Below the pieces are notes generated by a model. It did not search any database and was not told the origin of the DNA. It saw nothing but the letters and a program-made list of their open reading frames with translations. From Neisseria cinerea (GTDB lineage Bacteria > Pseudomonadota > Gammaproteobacteria > Burkholderiales > Neisseriaceae), in assembly GCF_900475315.1 (NCBI RefSeq), contig NZ_LS483369.1, positions 868,001 to 932,000 of the forward strand: DNA of 64,000 bases, in the 5' to 3' direction. A program made the translations under genes and the position numbers. Shown one piece after another: positions 19,492 through 30,237 of the stretch; position 1 is the first letter of the stretch; every line of letters begins with the position of its first letter.

Positions 19492-20313
19492 TCATTTAAA
19501 CCAAGACTTAATGCGGGCAAACAGCGACATACTCTGCTTCTCAAAATTTCCACGAACTTCAGGCATATCCTTTTTAATTACCCTCATACCCGCAAAAGTC
19601 TGGGCCACAGGCATAATTTCAATTGTATTCACATTCATGTGGGCAGGACGCCGGTACAGCCACAATGCCGTATCCGCAATATCTTCGGGGCGTATGAATG
19701 CCACACCTTCATACACGCCTGCCGCACGCGCATCATCACCTTTAAACCTCACGTTGGAAAACTCCGTATTGCCGCACAAACCCGGCTCGATATTGGTAAC
19801 ACGGATATTTTTATCTGCCAATTCGGCGCGGAGATTCAGGCTGAACTGACGTACAAACGCTTTAGTCGCGCCATAAACATTACTGCCCGGATAGGCATAG
19901 CTGCCTGCAACCGAACCCAGGTTCATCACATAACCGCCTCCCCGAGCCACCATGTTCGGCAAAATCTTGCGCGTTAGAAACGTCAGACCCAACACATTAG
20001 TCTGAATCATCGTTTCCCAATCTCCGAAATCCGCCATATCCGCCGTATCCAAACCCAATGCCAAACCCGCATTGTTGATGAGGCAGTCGATGTCTGCGAA
20101 CGCTTCCGGAATCACATTTAAGGCGTTTTCTACCGATTCGCGGCTCGACACATCCATTTCCAAAGGATGAAACAGCCCGCCCAACTCATCCGCCAAAACC
20201 TGAAGCCTGTCCGTACGGCGCGCTGCACCGATTACGCGGTAACCCGCCCCGACAAACGCACGGCACATCGCCTCGCCAAAACCCGCAGAAGCACCCGTAA
20301 TCAAAACCGTCAT
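19492..20313 (-). CDS. Short-chain dehydrogenase, YdfG-like
   Basis: NAD(P)-dependent oxidoreductase of the classical SDR family, 273 residues. TGASAGFG (6-13) binds the cofactor, and RRTDR after the second strand suggests NADP. NNAG follows at 80-83, and the catalytic triad is Ser134, Tyr147, Lys151. Closest in pattern to YdfG, which oxidises serine and 3-hydroxy acids, but it carries about 25 extra residues at the C-terminus (FEKQSMSLFARIKSWFK). Exact substrate is unknown. Confidence 0.88.
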   Translation of the reverse strand: MTVLITGASAGFGEAMCRAFVGAGYRVIGAARRTDRLQVLADELGGLFHPLEMDVSSRESVENALNVIPEAFADIDCLINNAGLALGLDTADMADFGDWETMIQTNVLGLTFLTRKILPNMVARGGGYVMNLGSVAGSYAYPGSNVYGATKAFVRQFSLNLRAELADKNIRVTNIEPGLCGNTEFSNVRFKGDDARAAGVYEGVAFIRPEDIADTALWLYRRPAHMNVNTIEIMPVAQTFAGMRVIKKDMPEVRGNFEKQSMSLFARIKSWFK

Positions 20314-20367
20314 CCGTTTTCCTTTCTTTGCTCGTTTCCCAAACCCGTTTCAGGTATCATTGCGACT

Positions 20368-20379
20368 TTCAGACGGCAT
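20368..20379 (-). repeat. Single DNA uptake sequence
   Basis: TTCAGACGGCAT upstream of the cytochrome c' gene. Confidence 0.9.
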
Positions 20380-20428
20380 GGCCGCCTGATTCAAAACAAC
20401 CATACCACCACAACAGGACACATTCAAC

Positions 20429-20887
20429 ATGAAAACCCAAATCAGCCTTGCTGCCGCCGCCATCACACTGCTCCTTTCCGCCTGCGGAGGCAGCGGAATA
20501 CCTTCCCAACCCAAAGGTGAAATTTCCGAAAACCGTACTGCCGCGTTCAAATCCATGATGCCCGAATTCACACGCATGGGCAAAATGGTCAAAGACGAAG
20601 AACCTTACGATGTCGAAAAATTCAAACAGGCGGCGGCGGCGTTTGCCGAAAGCAGTAAGAAACCGTTCACACTTTTTGAGTCCGATCCGCAAGGCAACGG
20701 ACGCGCACTGCCCGCCGTTTGGTCGGATGCTGCAAAATTCAAAGCCGAAGAAGAAAATTTCGCAGCAGCCGTCGAGAAACTCAATGCCGCAGCGCAAACC
20801 GGCAAACTGGATGAAATCAAAGCCGCCTACAGCGAAACCGGCTCAAGCTGCAAATCCTGCCATGACAGCTTCCGCGCACCGGAATAA
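20429..20887 (+). CDS. cycP: Cytochrome c' lipoprotein
   Basis: Four-helix heme protein that binds nitric oxide and has been linked to NO tolerance in meningococcus. The 152-residue product has a lipoprotein signal (LLLSAC, Cys19 lipidated), so it is membrane-anchored, unlike the soluble cytochromes c' of most bacteria. The heme motif CKSCH (Cys141, Cys144, His145) lies near the C-terminus as the family requires. AGGACA precedes the start. Terminated by an uptake-sequence hairpin. Confidence 0.9.
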   Translation: MKTQISLAAAAITLLLSACGGSGIPSQPKGEISENRTAAFKSMMPEFTRMGKMVKDEEPYDVEKFKQAAAAFAESSKKPFTLFESDPQGNGRALPAVWSDAAKFKAEEENFAAAVEKLNAAAQTGKLDEIKAAYSETGSSCKSCHDSFRAPE

Positions 20888-20892
20888 AAAAC

Positions 20893-20921
20893 ATGCCGTC
20901 TGCACCTCCTTCAGACGGCAT
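20893..20921 (+). terminator. Uptake-sequence hairpin after cycP
   Basis: ATGCCGTCTG and a full TTCAGACGGCAT pair, followed by TTTT. Confidence 0.65.
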
Positions 20922-21026
20922 TTTCACATTTAAACCCTATTCGGACACATATCCCAAGCCTGCAGAAATATGCAATAATAGCCACGCAGCGCGCCTTTTG
21001 CGCCGCATTCGAAAAGAAGAACCTAA

Positions 21027-23270
<2,244 letters not shown>

Positions 23271-23283
23271 CCATAAAGGCAAA

Positions 23284-23318
23284 AATGCCGTCTGAACATT
23301 TATCGTTCAGACGGCATT
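23284..23318 (+). terminator. DUS-pair terminator of icd
   Basis: Fourteen-base arms AATGCCGTCTGAAC with a 7-base loop. Confidence 0.8.
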
Positions 23319-23412
23319 AGTTATTCCTATCTGCCTGATTATGATTAAACGCAACACTCATTGATTATAAATAATATAATCTTTAGTTTTTACCCTAGGA
23401 AAAGACAATAAT

Positions 23413-23718
23413 ATGAAAGCTATTCCAACTATCCTGATCGGCAGCGCTCTTTTAGCAACCATCCTTCCTGCATCTGCACACGGCATGCATAAGAGTAAAC
23501 CCCTGACTATGGATGAGCTGCCTCCGATTTGCCAACAATATTTCAAACGCGCCGAAACCTGTTACAACAAAGCCGGAAACAAGGCAAATTTTGCACGCAA
23601 CAACACTAAATTCCTATTCCAAGCCCTACCTGCTGCCGACTTGAATCAGCGCAAGCAACTGTGCCAAATCGCCATGGATTCATTTGCAGAAAAAACCCGA
23701 GACCTGAATTGCGAATAA
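23413..23718 (+). CDS. Small periplasmic protein, DUF5339-like
   Basis: A 101-residue secreted protein. The signal peptide is clear, with cleavage expected after PASA (residue 22). The mature part is helical and holds four cysteines (40, 50, 84, 100), which could form two disulphides. Length and pattern (PPICQQYF, CQIAMDSF) fit DUF5339, for which I know no function. GGAAAAG precedes the ATG. Confidence 0.75.
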   Translation: MKAIPTILIGSALLATILPASAHGMHKSKPLTMDELPPICQQYFKRAETCYNKAGNKANFARNNTKFLFQALPAADLNQRKQLCQIAMDSFAEKTRDLNCE

Positions 23719-23737
23719 AGCCGCATCAGCAATAGCC

Positions 23738-23769
23738 ATGCCGTCTGAAACAATAATTTCAGACGGCAT
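23738..23769 (+). terminator. DUS-pair terminator
   Basis: Thirteen-base arms with a 6-base loop, 20 bases after the DUF5339-like gene. The next 240 bases up to the tRNA terminator hold no gene; they are AT-rich with a weak inverted repeat (ATTACCAT 23899-23906, ATGGTAAT 23992-23999). Confidence 0.75.
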
Positions 23770-24013
23770 CTTCATCTCAAAACGTACCGGCTTATCAAGC
23801 CCGTCTCTCAGCCTTGTATCCCTAACCTATTAGCAGCAAGCGGAGGGAGGCTGTAGCCATTATAGTCATTCCTCAATGCTCTAAAAATTACCATGCACAT
23901 TACCATTAAAAAAAATCGAACAAAAAAGAATCAGCATGAATGCGCCTGATCTAATTTAACGAGATTTGATAATATAACGCAATGATTTTTTATGGTAATT
24001 GACACGACACAAA

Positions 24014-24043
24014 CAAAAAAAACCGCCATGATTTCCGGCGGTT
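24014..24043 (-). terminator. Terminator of the tRNA-Ser pair
   Basis: AACCGCC / GGCGGTT stem followed on the minus strand by a T run, 10 bases past the 3' end of tRNA-Ser(CGA). Confidence 0.85.
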
Positions 24044-24052
24044 AATGTTTTC

Positions 24053-24142
24053 TGGCGGAAACGGTGGGATTCGAACCCACGGAGGATTTGCACCCTCAGC
24101 GGATTTCGAGTCCGCTGCATTCAGCCTCTCTGCCACGTTTCC
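24053..24142 (-). tRNA. tRNA-Ser (CGA)
   Basis: Ninety bases with a long variable arm, as expected for serine. Anticodon CGA (reads UCG) lies in the loop of GCGGACTCGAAATCCGC. Acceptor stem GGAAACG / CGTTTCC, discriminator G and encoded CCA. Confidence 0.97.
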
Positions 24143-24150
24143 GATAATGC

Positions 24151-24208
24151 AGTAAAACCAAATAAAAATACAATATTTGCCACTATTGCATTCTTATTTG
24201 GTTTTACT
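24151..24208. repeat. Perfect inverted repeat between the two tRNA-Ser genes
   Basis: AGTAAAACCAAATAA (24151-24165) and its exact complement at 24194-24208 flank a 28-base loop. It fills nearly all of the spacer between the tRNAs. It may be a processing or folding signal of a joint precursor; no T run makes it a standard terminator. Confidence 0.7.
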
Positions 24209-24217
24209 CTCAAGAAA

Positions 24218-24308
<91 letters not shown>

Positions 24309-24325
24309 GTTTTCTTGAAGCTAGA

Positions 24326-24354
24326 ATGATAATAAAGTTCGTATATTTTGCCAA
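24326..24354 (-). promoter_or_regulatory. Predicted promoter of the tRNA-Ser pair
   Basis: Minus-strand TTGGCA (24349-24354) and TATCAT (24326-24331), spacing 17, with the start expected about 10 bases before the tRNA. Confidence 0.55.
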
Positions 24355-24388
24355 GTGTTTTTTTCAAAAAATACCTACTTTTTTGTTT

Positions 24389-25168
24389 TTACTTGATTTG
24401 TTCCGACCTCATAAATACCCATTCGTTTTCATTTGAGGCGGCTGCATTAAATGCATAACCTTCATAATTAAAACACTTCAGCATTTCAGGATCGGTAATA
24501 TGATGCTCGGCCGCATAGCGCACCATTAATCCGCGTGCGCGCTTGGCATAGAAACTGATGATTTTATATTTACCGTTTTTCTCATCTTTAAATATCGGTG
24601 TAATCAGCCTCGCCCGAAGTTTTTTTACATTAACAGACTTGAAATATTCCTGTGAGGCAAGGTTAATAAGCGTATTGCTGCCTGTTTGGGCAAGCGTGTC
24701 ATTTAAAAGGTTTGTAATGATGTCTCCCCAAAACTCATACAGGTTCTTCCCGCGCGAGTTGGCGAAGGGCGTTCCCATTTCCAGGCGGTAGGGCTGCATC
24801 AGGTCCAGTGGACGCAGAAGACCGTACAACCCCGAAAGCAGACGGACATGGTTTTGCAGATATTGTATTTGATCGGTATTCAATGTGTTTGCATCCATAC
24901 CTTCGTAAACATCGCCGTTGAACATAAAGACTGCCTGTTTGGCGTTTTCCGGCGTAAACGGTATGTGCCACGCTGTATTTCTTTCGGCGTTTAAGAGTGC
25001 GATTTTGTCTGAAACGTGCATCAACTCTGCAATTTGTTGAGGGGCAAGTTCCCTCAGTTGGCGCATCAGGATTTCAGATTCTGCCAAAAGATCGGGTTGG
25101 GTACATTCGCGAACGGGGGATGGATCTTTTTCATTAAGGTTTTTCGCAGGGGAAAGGACAAAAAACAT
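24389..25168 (-). CDS. yaaA: Peroxide stress protein YaaA (UPF0246)
   Basis: A 259-residue member of the YaaA family, which in E. coli is induced by hydrogen peroxide and limits free intracellular iron. The hallmark start [10 protein letters not shown], the [11 protein letters not shown] segment and [23 protein letters not shown]-type core are all present. Length matches E. coli YaaA (258). The same strand and close position to the tRNA-Ser promoter carry no clear regulatory meaning. Confidence 0.93.
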   Translation of the reverse strand: MFFVLSPAKNLNEKDPSPVRECTQPDLLAESEILMRQLRELAPQQIAELMHVSDKIALLNAERNTAWHIPFTPENAKQAVFMFNGDVYEGMDANTLNTDQIQYLQNHVRLLSGLYGLLRPLDLMQPYRLEMGTPFANSRGKNLYEFWGDIITNLLNDTLAQTGSNTLINLASQEYFKSVNVKKLRARLITPIFKDEKNGKYKIISFYAKRARGLMVRYAAEHHITDPEMLKCFNYEGYAFNAAASNENEWVFMRSEQIK

Positions 25169-25280
25169 AATCTGCTCGGTATAGTGTCAAACGTCGGAAT
25201 TTTAGATTTAAAAGCATCCTCAGGCAAGCCAATTAATTGTGATGTAAATACCGTTATAATAAATACATCTTGATAGTATT

Positions 25281-25317
25281 AAAAAATGCCGTCAGGAAAA
25301 GTCCGGACGGCATTTTT
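25281..25317 (-). terminator. Terminator after dapC built from degenerate uptake sequences
   Basis: AAAAAATGCCGTC pairs with GACGGCATTTTTT. The inner bases (AGGA...TCCG) differ from the uptake core, so the stem has kept pairing while losing the uptake sequence. Confidence 0.75.
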
Positions 25318-25323
25318 TATTCT

Positions 25324-26511
25324 TTACCGATATAGGGAAACAATGGTTTCCGCAGCTTTGACACAACTTGCAACATCTGCAACCAAGGCAATACGGACAT
25401 AACCTTCCCCGGGATTCCCCTGCTCGGTATCCCGTGCCAAGAAACGCCCCGGCAAAACCTGAATAGCGGCTTCTTGCCATAATTTTCTCGCAAATGCCAA
25501 ATCGTCGCCATCCGGAACCCTCAACCAAATATAAAACGAGGCATCCGGTAATTTGACGTCAAATACCTGTTGCAGGATAGGAATAACCCGTTCAAACTTT
25601 TCTTGATACAGGCGGCGGTTGTCAATAACGTGTTGTTCGTCATTCCAGGCGGCAATACTGGCACGCTGCACGGGAATGCTCATTGCGCTACCGTGATAAG
25701 TTCGGTAAAGCAAGAAATTTTTAAGTAATCCCGCATCTCCTGCAACAAATCCGGAACGCAAACCGGGTACGTTGGAACGTTTCGAAAGACTGGTAAACAT
25801 AACCAGTTTTTCCCTGCCCCGTTTCAATTGCGCTGCAGCTTGCAGACATCCTAAAGGTTTGTTGTCGTTAAAATAGATTTCTGAATAACATTCGTCTGAT
25901 GCAATGATGAAGCCGTATTTATCCTGCAAATCGAAAATTTCTTTCCAATCGTCCAAATCCAGCACACTCCCGCTGGGATTGTTGGGCGAACAAACAAATA
26001 CCATCTTGGTGCGGTGCCAAATTTCTTCGGGAACGCTGCCCCAGTCCGGATTGAAAGACGGTGCGGGACAGTTGGCAAAATGGATTTCCCCGCCGCCCAA
26101 AACTGCCGCGCCTTCGTAAATTTGATAAAAAGGGTTCGGGCTGACGATGACGGGTTTCATGCCGTCCGAACCGGGATTCAATACGGTTTGGACAAAAGAA
26201 AACAGGGCTTCCCTACTGCCTAAAACCGGCAAAATTTCATTATCCGCATCTACTGTCAAACCATCGTAACGGCGTTTTAACCAGTTTGCACACGCCTGAC
26301 GCAGTTCAGGCAAACCGGCCGTCAGCGGATATTTTTCCAACTCGTGCAATGAGGCGGTCAGCGCATCCGTAATGACTTTCGGTGTCGGATGTTTAGGCTC
26401 GCCGATATGAAGGGGGACGGCTTCCAGACCTTCAGGAGCGGAAATACCCTGCATCGCTTCACGCAGTCGGGCAAAGGGATATGGTTTGAGTTGGTTGAGT
26501 AAGGTATTCAT
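25324..26511 (-). CDS. dapC: N-succinyldiaminopimelate aminotransferase DapC
   Basis: PLP enzyme that makes N-succinyl-LL-diaminopimelate in lysine and peptidoglycan precursor synthesis. The 395-residue fold-type I aminotransferase has the PLP lysine at Lys244 (SLSKRSNVPG), Asp206 (SDECYSEIY) and the CSPNNPSG segment near 174-181. LHIGEPKHPTP near the N-terminus is typical of DapC. Together with dapA at 15.8 kb it covers two steps of the succinylase route. Terminated by a degenerate uptake hairpin. Confidence 0.92.
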   Translation of the reverse strand: MNTLLNQLKPYPFARLREAMQGISAPEGLEAVPLHIGEPKHPTPKVITDALTASLHELEKYPLTAGLPELRQACANWLKRRYDGLTVDADNEILPVLGSREALFSFVQTVLNPGSDGMKPVIVSPNPFYQIYEGAAVLGGGEIHFANCPAPSFNPDWGSVPEEIWHRTKMVFVCSPNNPSGSVLDLDDWKEIFDLQDKYGFIIASDECYSEIYFNDNKPLGCLQAAAQLKRGREKLVMFTSLSKRSNVPGLRSGFVAGDAGLLKNFLLYRTYHGSAMSIPVQRASIAAWNDEQHVIDNRRLYQEKFERVIPILQQVFDVKLPDASFYIWLRVPDGDDLAFARKLWQEAAIQVLPGRFLARDTEQGNPGEGYVRIALVADVASCVKAAETIVSLYR

Positions 26512-26544
26512 AATGTTCTCCGATTACCGGTATATTGGGAAGAT

Positions 26545-26581
26545 ATGCCGTCTGAACCTGACGGCACCCATCAGACGGCAT
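26545..26581 (-). terminator. Uptake-sequence hairpin after dut
   Basis: ATGCCGTCTGA and TCAGACGGCAT face each other; a third partial copy (TGACGGCA) sits in the loop. Confidence 0.65.
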
Positions 26582-26588
26582 TTTATAT

Positions 26589-27041
26589 TCAATGCAAACC
26601 CGTACTGCCGAAACCGCCTTCTCCCCGGCTGCTTCCGACAAATTCTTCGACACGTTTGAAACGCGCCTGCACGATTGGCACGACGACCATCTGCGCGATA
26701 CGCTCGAACGGCTTGACGGCAAACGGTTCACTGCCCCTGTTCCATAACGACACCTTCAATTCCCCTTGATAATCGGAGTCAATCAAACCGACCAAGTTAC
26801 CCAAGACAATACCGTGTTTATGCCCCAATCCGGAACGGGGCAGCAAAACGGCAGCATATGCAGGATCGGCCAAATAAATTGCCAAACCTGTCGGTACAAG
26901 AAACGTTTCACCCGGCTGCAAGACAACTTCCTCATCCAAACAGGCGCGCAAGTCCAAACCGGCAGAACCCGCTGTCGCATAGGTAGGGACAAAATCCGCC
27001 ATCCGTTCGTCCAATACTTTCATTTCTACTTCAATATTCAT
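26589..27041 (-). CDS. dut: dUTP pyrophosphatase
   Basis: Hydrolyses dUTP to dUMP, keeping uracil out of DNA and feeding thymidylate synthesis. The 150-residue trimeric type shows motif 1 ([10 protein letters not shown]), motif 2 ([10 protein letters not shown]), motif 3 ([15 protein letters not shown]), motif 4 (RIAQMVV) and the flexible C-terminal motif 5 ([12 protein letters not shown]). ATG at 27041 is chosen for the GGGAG/AAGG site upstream and the usual length; the extra 17 codons upstream are unlike the family. Confidence 0.96.
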   Translation of the reverse strand: MNIEVEMKVLDERMADFVPTYATAGSAGLDLRACLDEEVVLQPGETFLVPTGLAIYLADPAYAAVLLPRSGLGHKHGIVLGNLVGLIDSDYQGELKVSLWNRGSEPFAVKPFERIAQMVVVPIVQARFKRVEEFVGSSRGEGGFGSTGLH

Positions 27042-27127
27042 TGCCTTACTCCCGCATACTGTCGGTCTGTCTAAAGATGGTGGATTATACACAAGCCGTG
27101 TTTACACTGAAACACAGCAAATAGGTT

Positions 27128-27157
27128 TTGTTTTGAAATACACCGTCTGTGTATAAT
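27128..27157 (+). promoter_or_regulatory. Predicted azlC promoter
   Basis: TTGTTT (27128-27133) and perfect TATAAT (27152-27157), spacing 18; leader of about 20 bases before the ATG at 27187. Confidence 0.5.
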
Positions 27158-27186
27158 GCCCGACCTTCTTGCATATCAATATTAAC

Positions 27187-27897
27187 ATGACACACATAAG
27201 CTCGCCCCGTAACGAATTTATACGCGGCATAAAAGAAAGCTCACCCATACTTATCGGACTTCTGCCCTGGGCATTAATACTCGGTATGCAGGGTGGGCAA
27301 AAAGGCATTAGTTGGCTGGAGATGTTGCTGATGACCGGTATGAACTTTGCCGGAGGCTCCGAATTTGCAACGGTCAACCTGTGGGCGAAACCTCTGCCGA
27401 TACTGCTCATCGCCACCATAACCTTTATGATTAATTCGCGACATATCCTGATGGGGGCGGCACTTGCCCCGCACATGAAAGAAATACCGCTCAAAAAAGC
27501 CGTGCCCGCACTGTTTTTTATGTGTGATGAAAGCTGGGCCATGGCATTCTCCGAAATCCAAAAACGGAAAGCAGCCGGCTTGCCCGCATTCAATATGCCT
27601 TTTTATATGGGCGTATGCTTTATCCTCTACATTACTTGGATAGGATTTGCTACTTTCGGCGCGGCAGTAGGACCTATGTTCGGCAATGTGGCCGCCTGGG
27701 GATTCGGCATGGCGTTTCCTGCCGTATTTCTGGTTTTATTGAGAGGGATGTGGAAAAGTTTTTCCGCATCAAGACCTTGGTTTGTCAGCCTGTTTGTTGC
27801 ATCTGCCGTTTACCTGACCGTTGATGGTGCGTGGTATGTTCCTGCAGGCACACTATCAGGCCTGTTGTCCGCTTATTTTTGGAGTGGGCGGAAATGA
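27187..27897 (+). CDS. azlC: AzlC family amino acid exporter, large subunit
   Basis: Inner-membrane protein of the LIV-E exporter family, which expels branched-chain amino acids together with AzlD. It has 236 residues and about seven hydrophobic segments; GFxWALxLGMQG-like and MNFAGGSEFA segments are characteristic. The ATG at 27187 is preferred over a TTG at 27169. No obvious ribosome site. The stop overlaps azlD as ATGA. Substrate not proven by sequence. Confidence 0.88.
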   Translation: MTHISSPRNEFIRGIKESSPILIGLLPWALILGMQGGQKGISWLEMLLMTGMNFAGGSEFATVNLWAKPLPILLIATITFMINSRHILMGAALAPHMKEIPLKKAVPALFFMCDESWAMAFSEIQKRKAAGLPAFNMPFYMGVCFILYITWIGFATFGAAVGPMFGNVAAWGFGMAFPAVFLVLLRGMWKSFSASRPWFVSLFVASAVYLTVDGAWYVPAGTLSGLLSAYFWSGRK

Positions 27898-28202
27898 AAG
27901 ATTTATTGTCGTTCCAATCATTCCTGTTGTTTTCCTGCATGCTTGCCGTCACCTACTCTACCCGACTGATCGGCTTTTTTACACTGCGTAACCGAACCTT
28001 AAGCCGCCGCGCCCAAACCATTATGGAAGCCGCGCCGGGCTGCGTCCTCATTTCCGTTATCGCCCCCTATTTTGTATCTGACAAGCCGCACGAACTTATT
28101 GCCATCGCATTAACCACCTTGGCAGCCGGCCGCTTTTCTATGTTGGTTACCGTATTGATAGGGGTCGGCTCGTCAGGCATCTTGGGATGGTTGATGACAT
28201 AA
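27894..28202 (+). CDS. azlD: AzlD family amino acid exporter, small subunit
   Basis: A 102-residue membrane protein with four hydrophobic segments, including the AAPGCVLISVIAP segment typical of AzlD. The start overlaps the azlC stop by four bases (ATGA), so the two subunits are made by coupled translation. Ends in an uptake-sequence hairpin shared with the convergent pilX. Confidence 0.88.
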   Translation: MKDLLSFQSFLLFSCMLAVTYSTRLIGFFTLRNRTLSRRAQTIMEAAPGCVLISVIAPYFVSDKPHELIAIALTTLAAGRFSMLVTVLIGVGSSGILGWLMT

Positions 28203-28225
28203 TTCATTTCAAAATGCCCATACAA

Positions 28226-28258
28226 AATGCCGTCTGAAAATTGATTTCAGACGGCATT
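28226..28258. terminator. DUS-pair bidirectional terminator
   Basis: Fourteen-base arms AATGCCGTCTGAAA with a 5-base loop between azlD and the end of the minor pilin operon. Confidence 0.8.
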
Positions 28259-28268
28259 CCAAACAATC

Positions 28269-28760
28269 CTATTTCTTATTCTTACGGTTAGATAAAATTT
28301 CGCAACCGGCCTTTCCGGATAGCTGTTCCTTATAAGCTTTGGCAGAAGCCGCATCACGGCATTTATATCCGTCGCCCACGCTGTTCACCCATACCGACAA
28401 AGTATAACCCGTCCCTGCCTTCGGAACACCTACCAACCTGTATGCCCTTGATTCTGCTGCATTGACAAATTCCCCCGAAACACTATATTTTTCGGCAATT
28501 TTCGGGTTCATCTTATAGGCCGGTGCAAACTTCTTCAGTTCCGTTTCAAGCTGCTGATTACTTTTTCCCGGATTCTTCACAATAATCTGCCTGAAAGCAT
28601 TATTGATACCGACCATCTCCGTATAAAGCTGGGATTGGTAACCCCTCTCGATATAATCTTGATATGAAGGTATGGCAATGACACTAATGATACCGAGTAT
28701 GGCCACGACAATCATCAGCTCAACCAATGTAAACCCGTTTTGCTTCATTTTCTCACTCAT
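28269..28760 (-). CDS. pilX: Minor pilin PilX (gonococcal PilL)
   Basis: Type IV minor pilin that promotes meningococcal aggregation and adhesion once fibres are built. The 163-residue prepilin is cut after Gly9, giving a mature protein that starts FTLVELM with Glu5 present. The C-terminal part (KMNPKIAEKYSV, TGYTLSVWVNSVGDGYKC) closely resembles the meningococcal PilX structure as I remember it, and two Cys near residues 130 and 153 would close the D-region loop. Start overlaps the pilK stop (ATGA). Last gene of the operon. Confidence 0.9.
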   Translation of the reverse strand: MSEKMKQNGFTLVELMIVVAILGIISVIAIPSYQDYIERGYQSQLYTEMVGINNAFRQIIVKNPGKSNQQLETELKKFAPAYKMNPKIAEKYSVSGEFVNAAESRAYRLVGVPKAGTGYTLSVWVNSVGDGYKCRDAASAKAYKEQLSGKAGCEILSNRKNKK

Positions 28761-29332
28761 TCATTACTCACATAAGACTGAAGGATAACTACGGTATTAG
28801 AGTTTTTTCCCCACGCCTTAGCGGTAACGCGGTAAATATTCCGACTATTTTCTACACCCAGATACTCGATAATGTAACGCGGCATCTTACTGACACCCTC
28901 CACCCCTTTTCCATATTCCTTTCCTTGGTCGATACAGAGGTTTGCCGAATTATTAGGGCAAAAACGCTTCCATGCTTCAATCTTAGGATTGCCTTCAACC
29001 GTAATATTACCGAATTTTTCCTTAGAATCGGTAGTCGTCCGTACATCCGGAGCAGCGCACAACCCATCCGTGCAATTCTCACCGAATGTAACTTCTTTCT
29101 CCTCTAAATCCAAAACATGAAGCTCACCATCCCTCAACGCGGCTTCTGCTAAAGTCAATGCCAATTTCCTGTCCGAATCATTGGCACTTATCCTTTGCTC
29201 GGTATTGTAAGACTGGGCGGCAATAACAACCAGGAAAGCTACTACTATCATCACCATCAAAACGATGAACAGTGCAAACCCTTTCTGCCTGCAAGGGAGT
29301 GAAACTTTCATTAAAGCGTTCTGTTTGCGCAT
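28757..29332 (-). CDS. pilK: Minor pilin-like protein PilK
   Basis: Pseudopilin of the PilX-N family, 191 residues. The leader ends in QKG and the mature chain starts FALFIVLMVMIVV: position 5 is Ile, not the Glu required for ordinary subunit packing, the feature seen in GspK-like tip subunits. Four Cys in the globular part (GENCTDGLC; RFCPNNSANLC) suggest two disulphides. GGGGGAAT just before the ATG at 29332 fixes the start, which overlaps pilJ by 22 bases. Confidence 0.9.
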   Translation of the reverse strand: MRKQNALMKVSLPCRQKGFALFIVLMVMIVVAFLVVIAAQSYNTEQRISANDSDRKLALTLAEAALRDGELHVLDLEEKEVTFGENCTDGLCAAPDVRTTTDSKEKFGNITVEGNPKIEAWKRFCPNNSANLCIDQGKEYGKGVEGVSKMPRYIIEYLGVENSRNIYRVTAKAWGKNSNTVVILQSYVSNE

Positions 29333-30237
29333 ACATTCCCCCCGCGTATTGTCGCATTGATACGGTAAGCATAAACTTCATTGTCGGCAGAGGCAGCAAG
29401 CTTACCGCTATTCAACAAAATCTCAACCTCAGCAGGTGTAACTGCCGCCTGCGAAATATCAAATGTATCCGTATATTTGAACTTCTCTACTTTTCCATCA
29501 CCCTCTACCAGAGAACAATCGGAAACATAAATATACCGTATATCCATTTTATTAATCTTTTTAACCAACAACTGAGGATTACCCCACTGCCCATTATCCT
29601 TCAATTGAAAACGGAACAAACCTTCCTCATTAGAAATCTTGCCGACCGCATAGGCATTAACCTCATGTTTTTGACGGGTGATATTTCCATTTTGTGTATT
29701 GTCCGTAATCTTTAATTCACTCTTTGCTTCCCCCAAGGTAGATATTTTCTTACCCGGTTTTGCTATTGCAGAACAACTGCTAACCACAACAGTCTCGGCA
29801 CTCGCATCAAGATCATCAATACCGTACTGGAAAATCAATGCCTTTCCAGACTGACTAAAGCCCGGATATTTAATATCCGTGGATTCGGCAACGGGAATCA
29901 GTTTATCCAAATTACCCTTTTTCAAGGCAAAGAAGGGATTTTTCTCAGTTTTATCGGAAATAACGGCACTTGAAGGATTTACAGCCATATTAAAACAGCC
30001 GAAATTACCCGCCATTCTTGCATCGCGAACAATCAATGTTGCCGCATTACGCAAATCCTGCTGAGCAGAAAGACGCTCGCTTGCCGCATTATTTAATCTT
30101 CGGGATGTGAAGTAACTTGAACCGACTGCCATCAAAACAATCATACTGAGCAGGGCTGCGACCAGAAATTCAACAATGGTAAAACCTTTCATGCCACTAT
30201 CACAACCATTTGGTATGACTAGTATTTTACGTTTCAT
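29311..30237 (-). CDS. pilJ: Minor pilin-like protein PilJ (PilW family)
   Basis: Type IV pseudopilin, 308 residues, one of the core minor pilins that prime pilus assembly and so also natural DNA uptake. Mature start FTIVEFLVAALL with Glu5. The leader is long if the ATG at 30237 is used (18 residues); an inner ATG three residues before the cleavage site is possible. The first start overlaps the pilI stop as ATGA, which favours it. The globular part has several Cys (GNFGCFN, SSCSAI, VSDCSL). Confidence 0.9.
   Translation of the reverse strand: MKRKILVIPNGCDSGMKGFTIVEFLVAALLSMIVLMAVGSSYFTSRRLNNAASERLSAQQDLRNAATLIVRDARMAGNFGCFNMAVNPSSAVISDKTEKNPFFALKKGNLDKLIPVAESTDIKYPGFSQSGKALIFQYGIDDLDASAETVVVSSCSAIAKPGKKISTLGEAKSELKITDNTQNGNITRQKHEVNAYAVGKISNEEGLFRFQLKDNGQWGNPQLLVKKINKMDIRYIYVSDCSLVEGDGKVEKFKYTDTFDISQAAVTPAEVEILLNSGKLAASADNEVYAYRINATIRGGNVCANRTL

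Noticed and set aside
23770-24013. Phage attachment site beside the tRNA-Ser genes
   Set aside because: The inverted repeat is short and AT-rich, no tRNA fragment is duplicated and no integrase is near.
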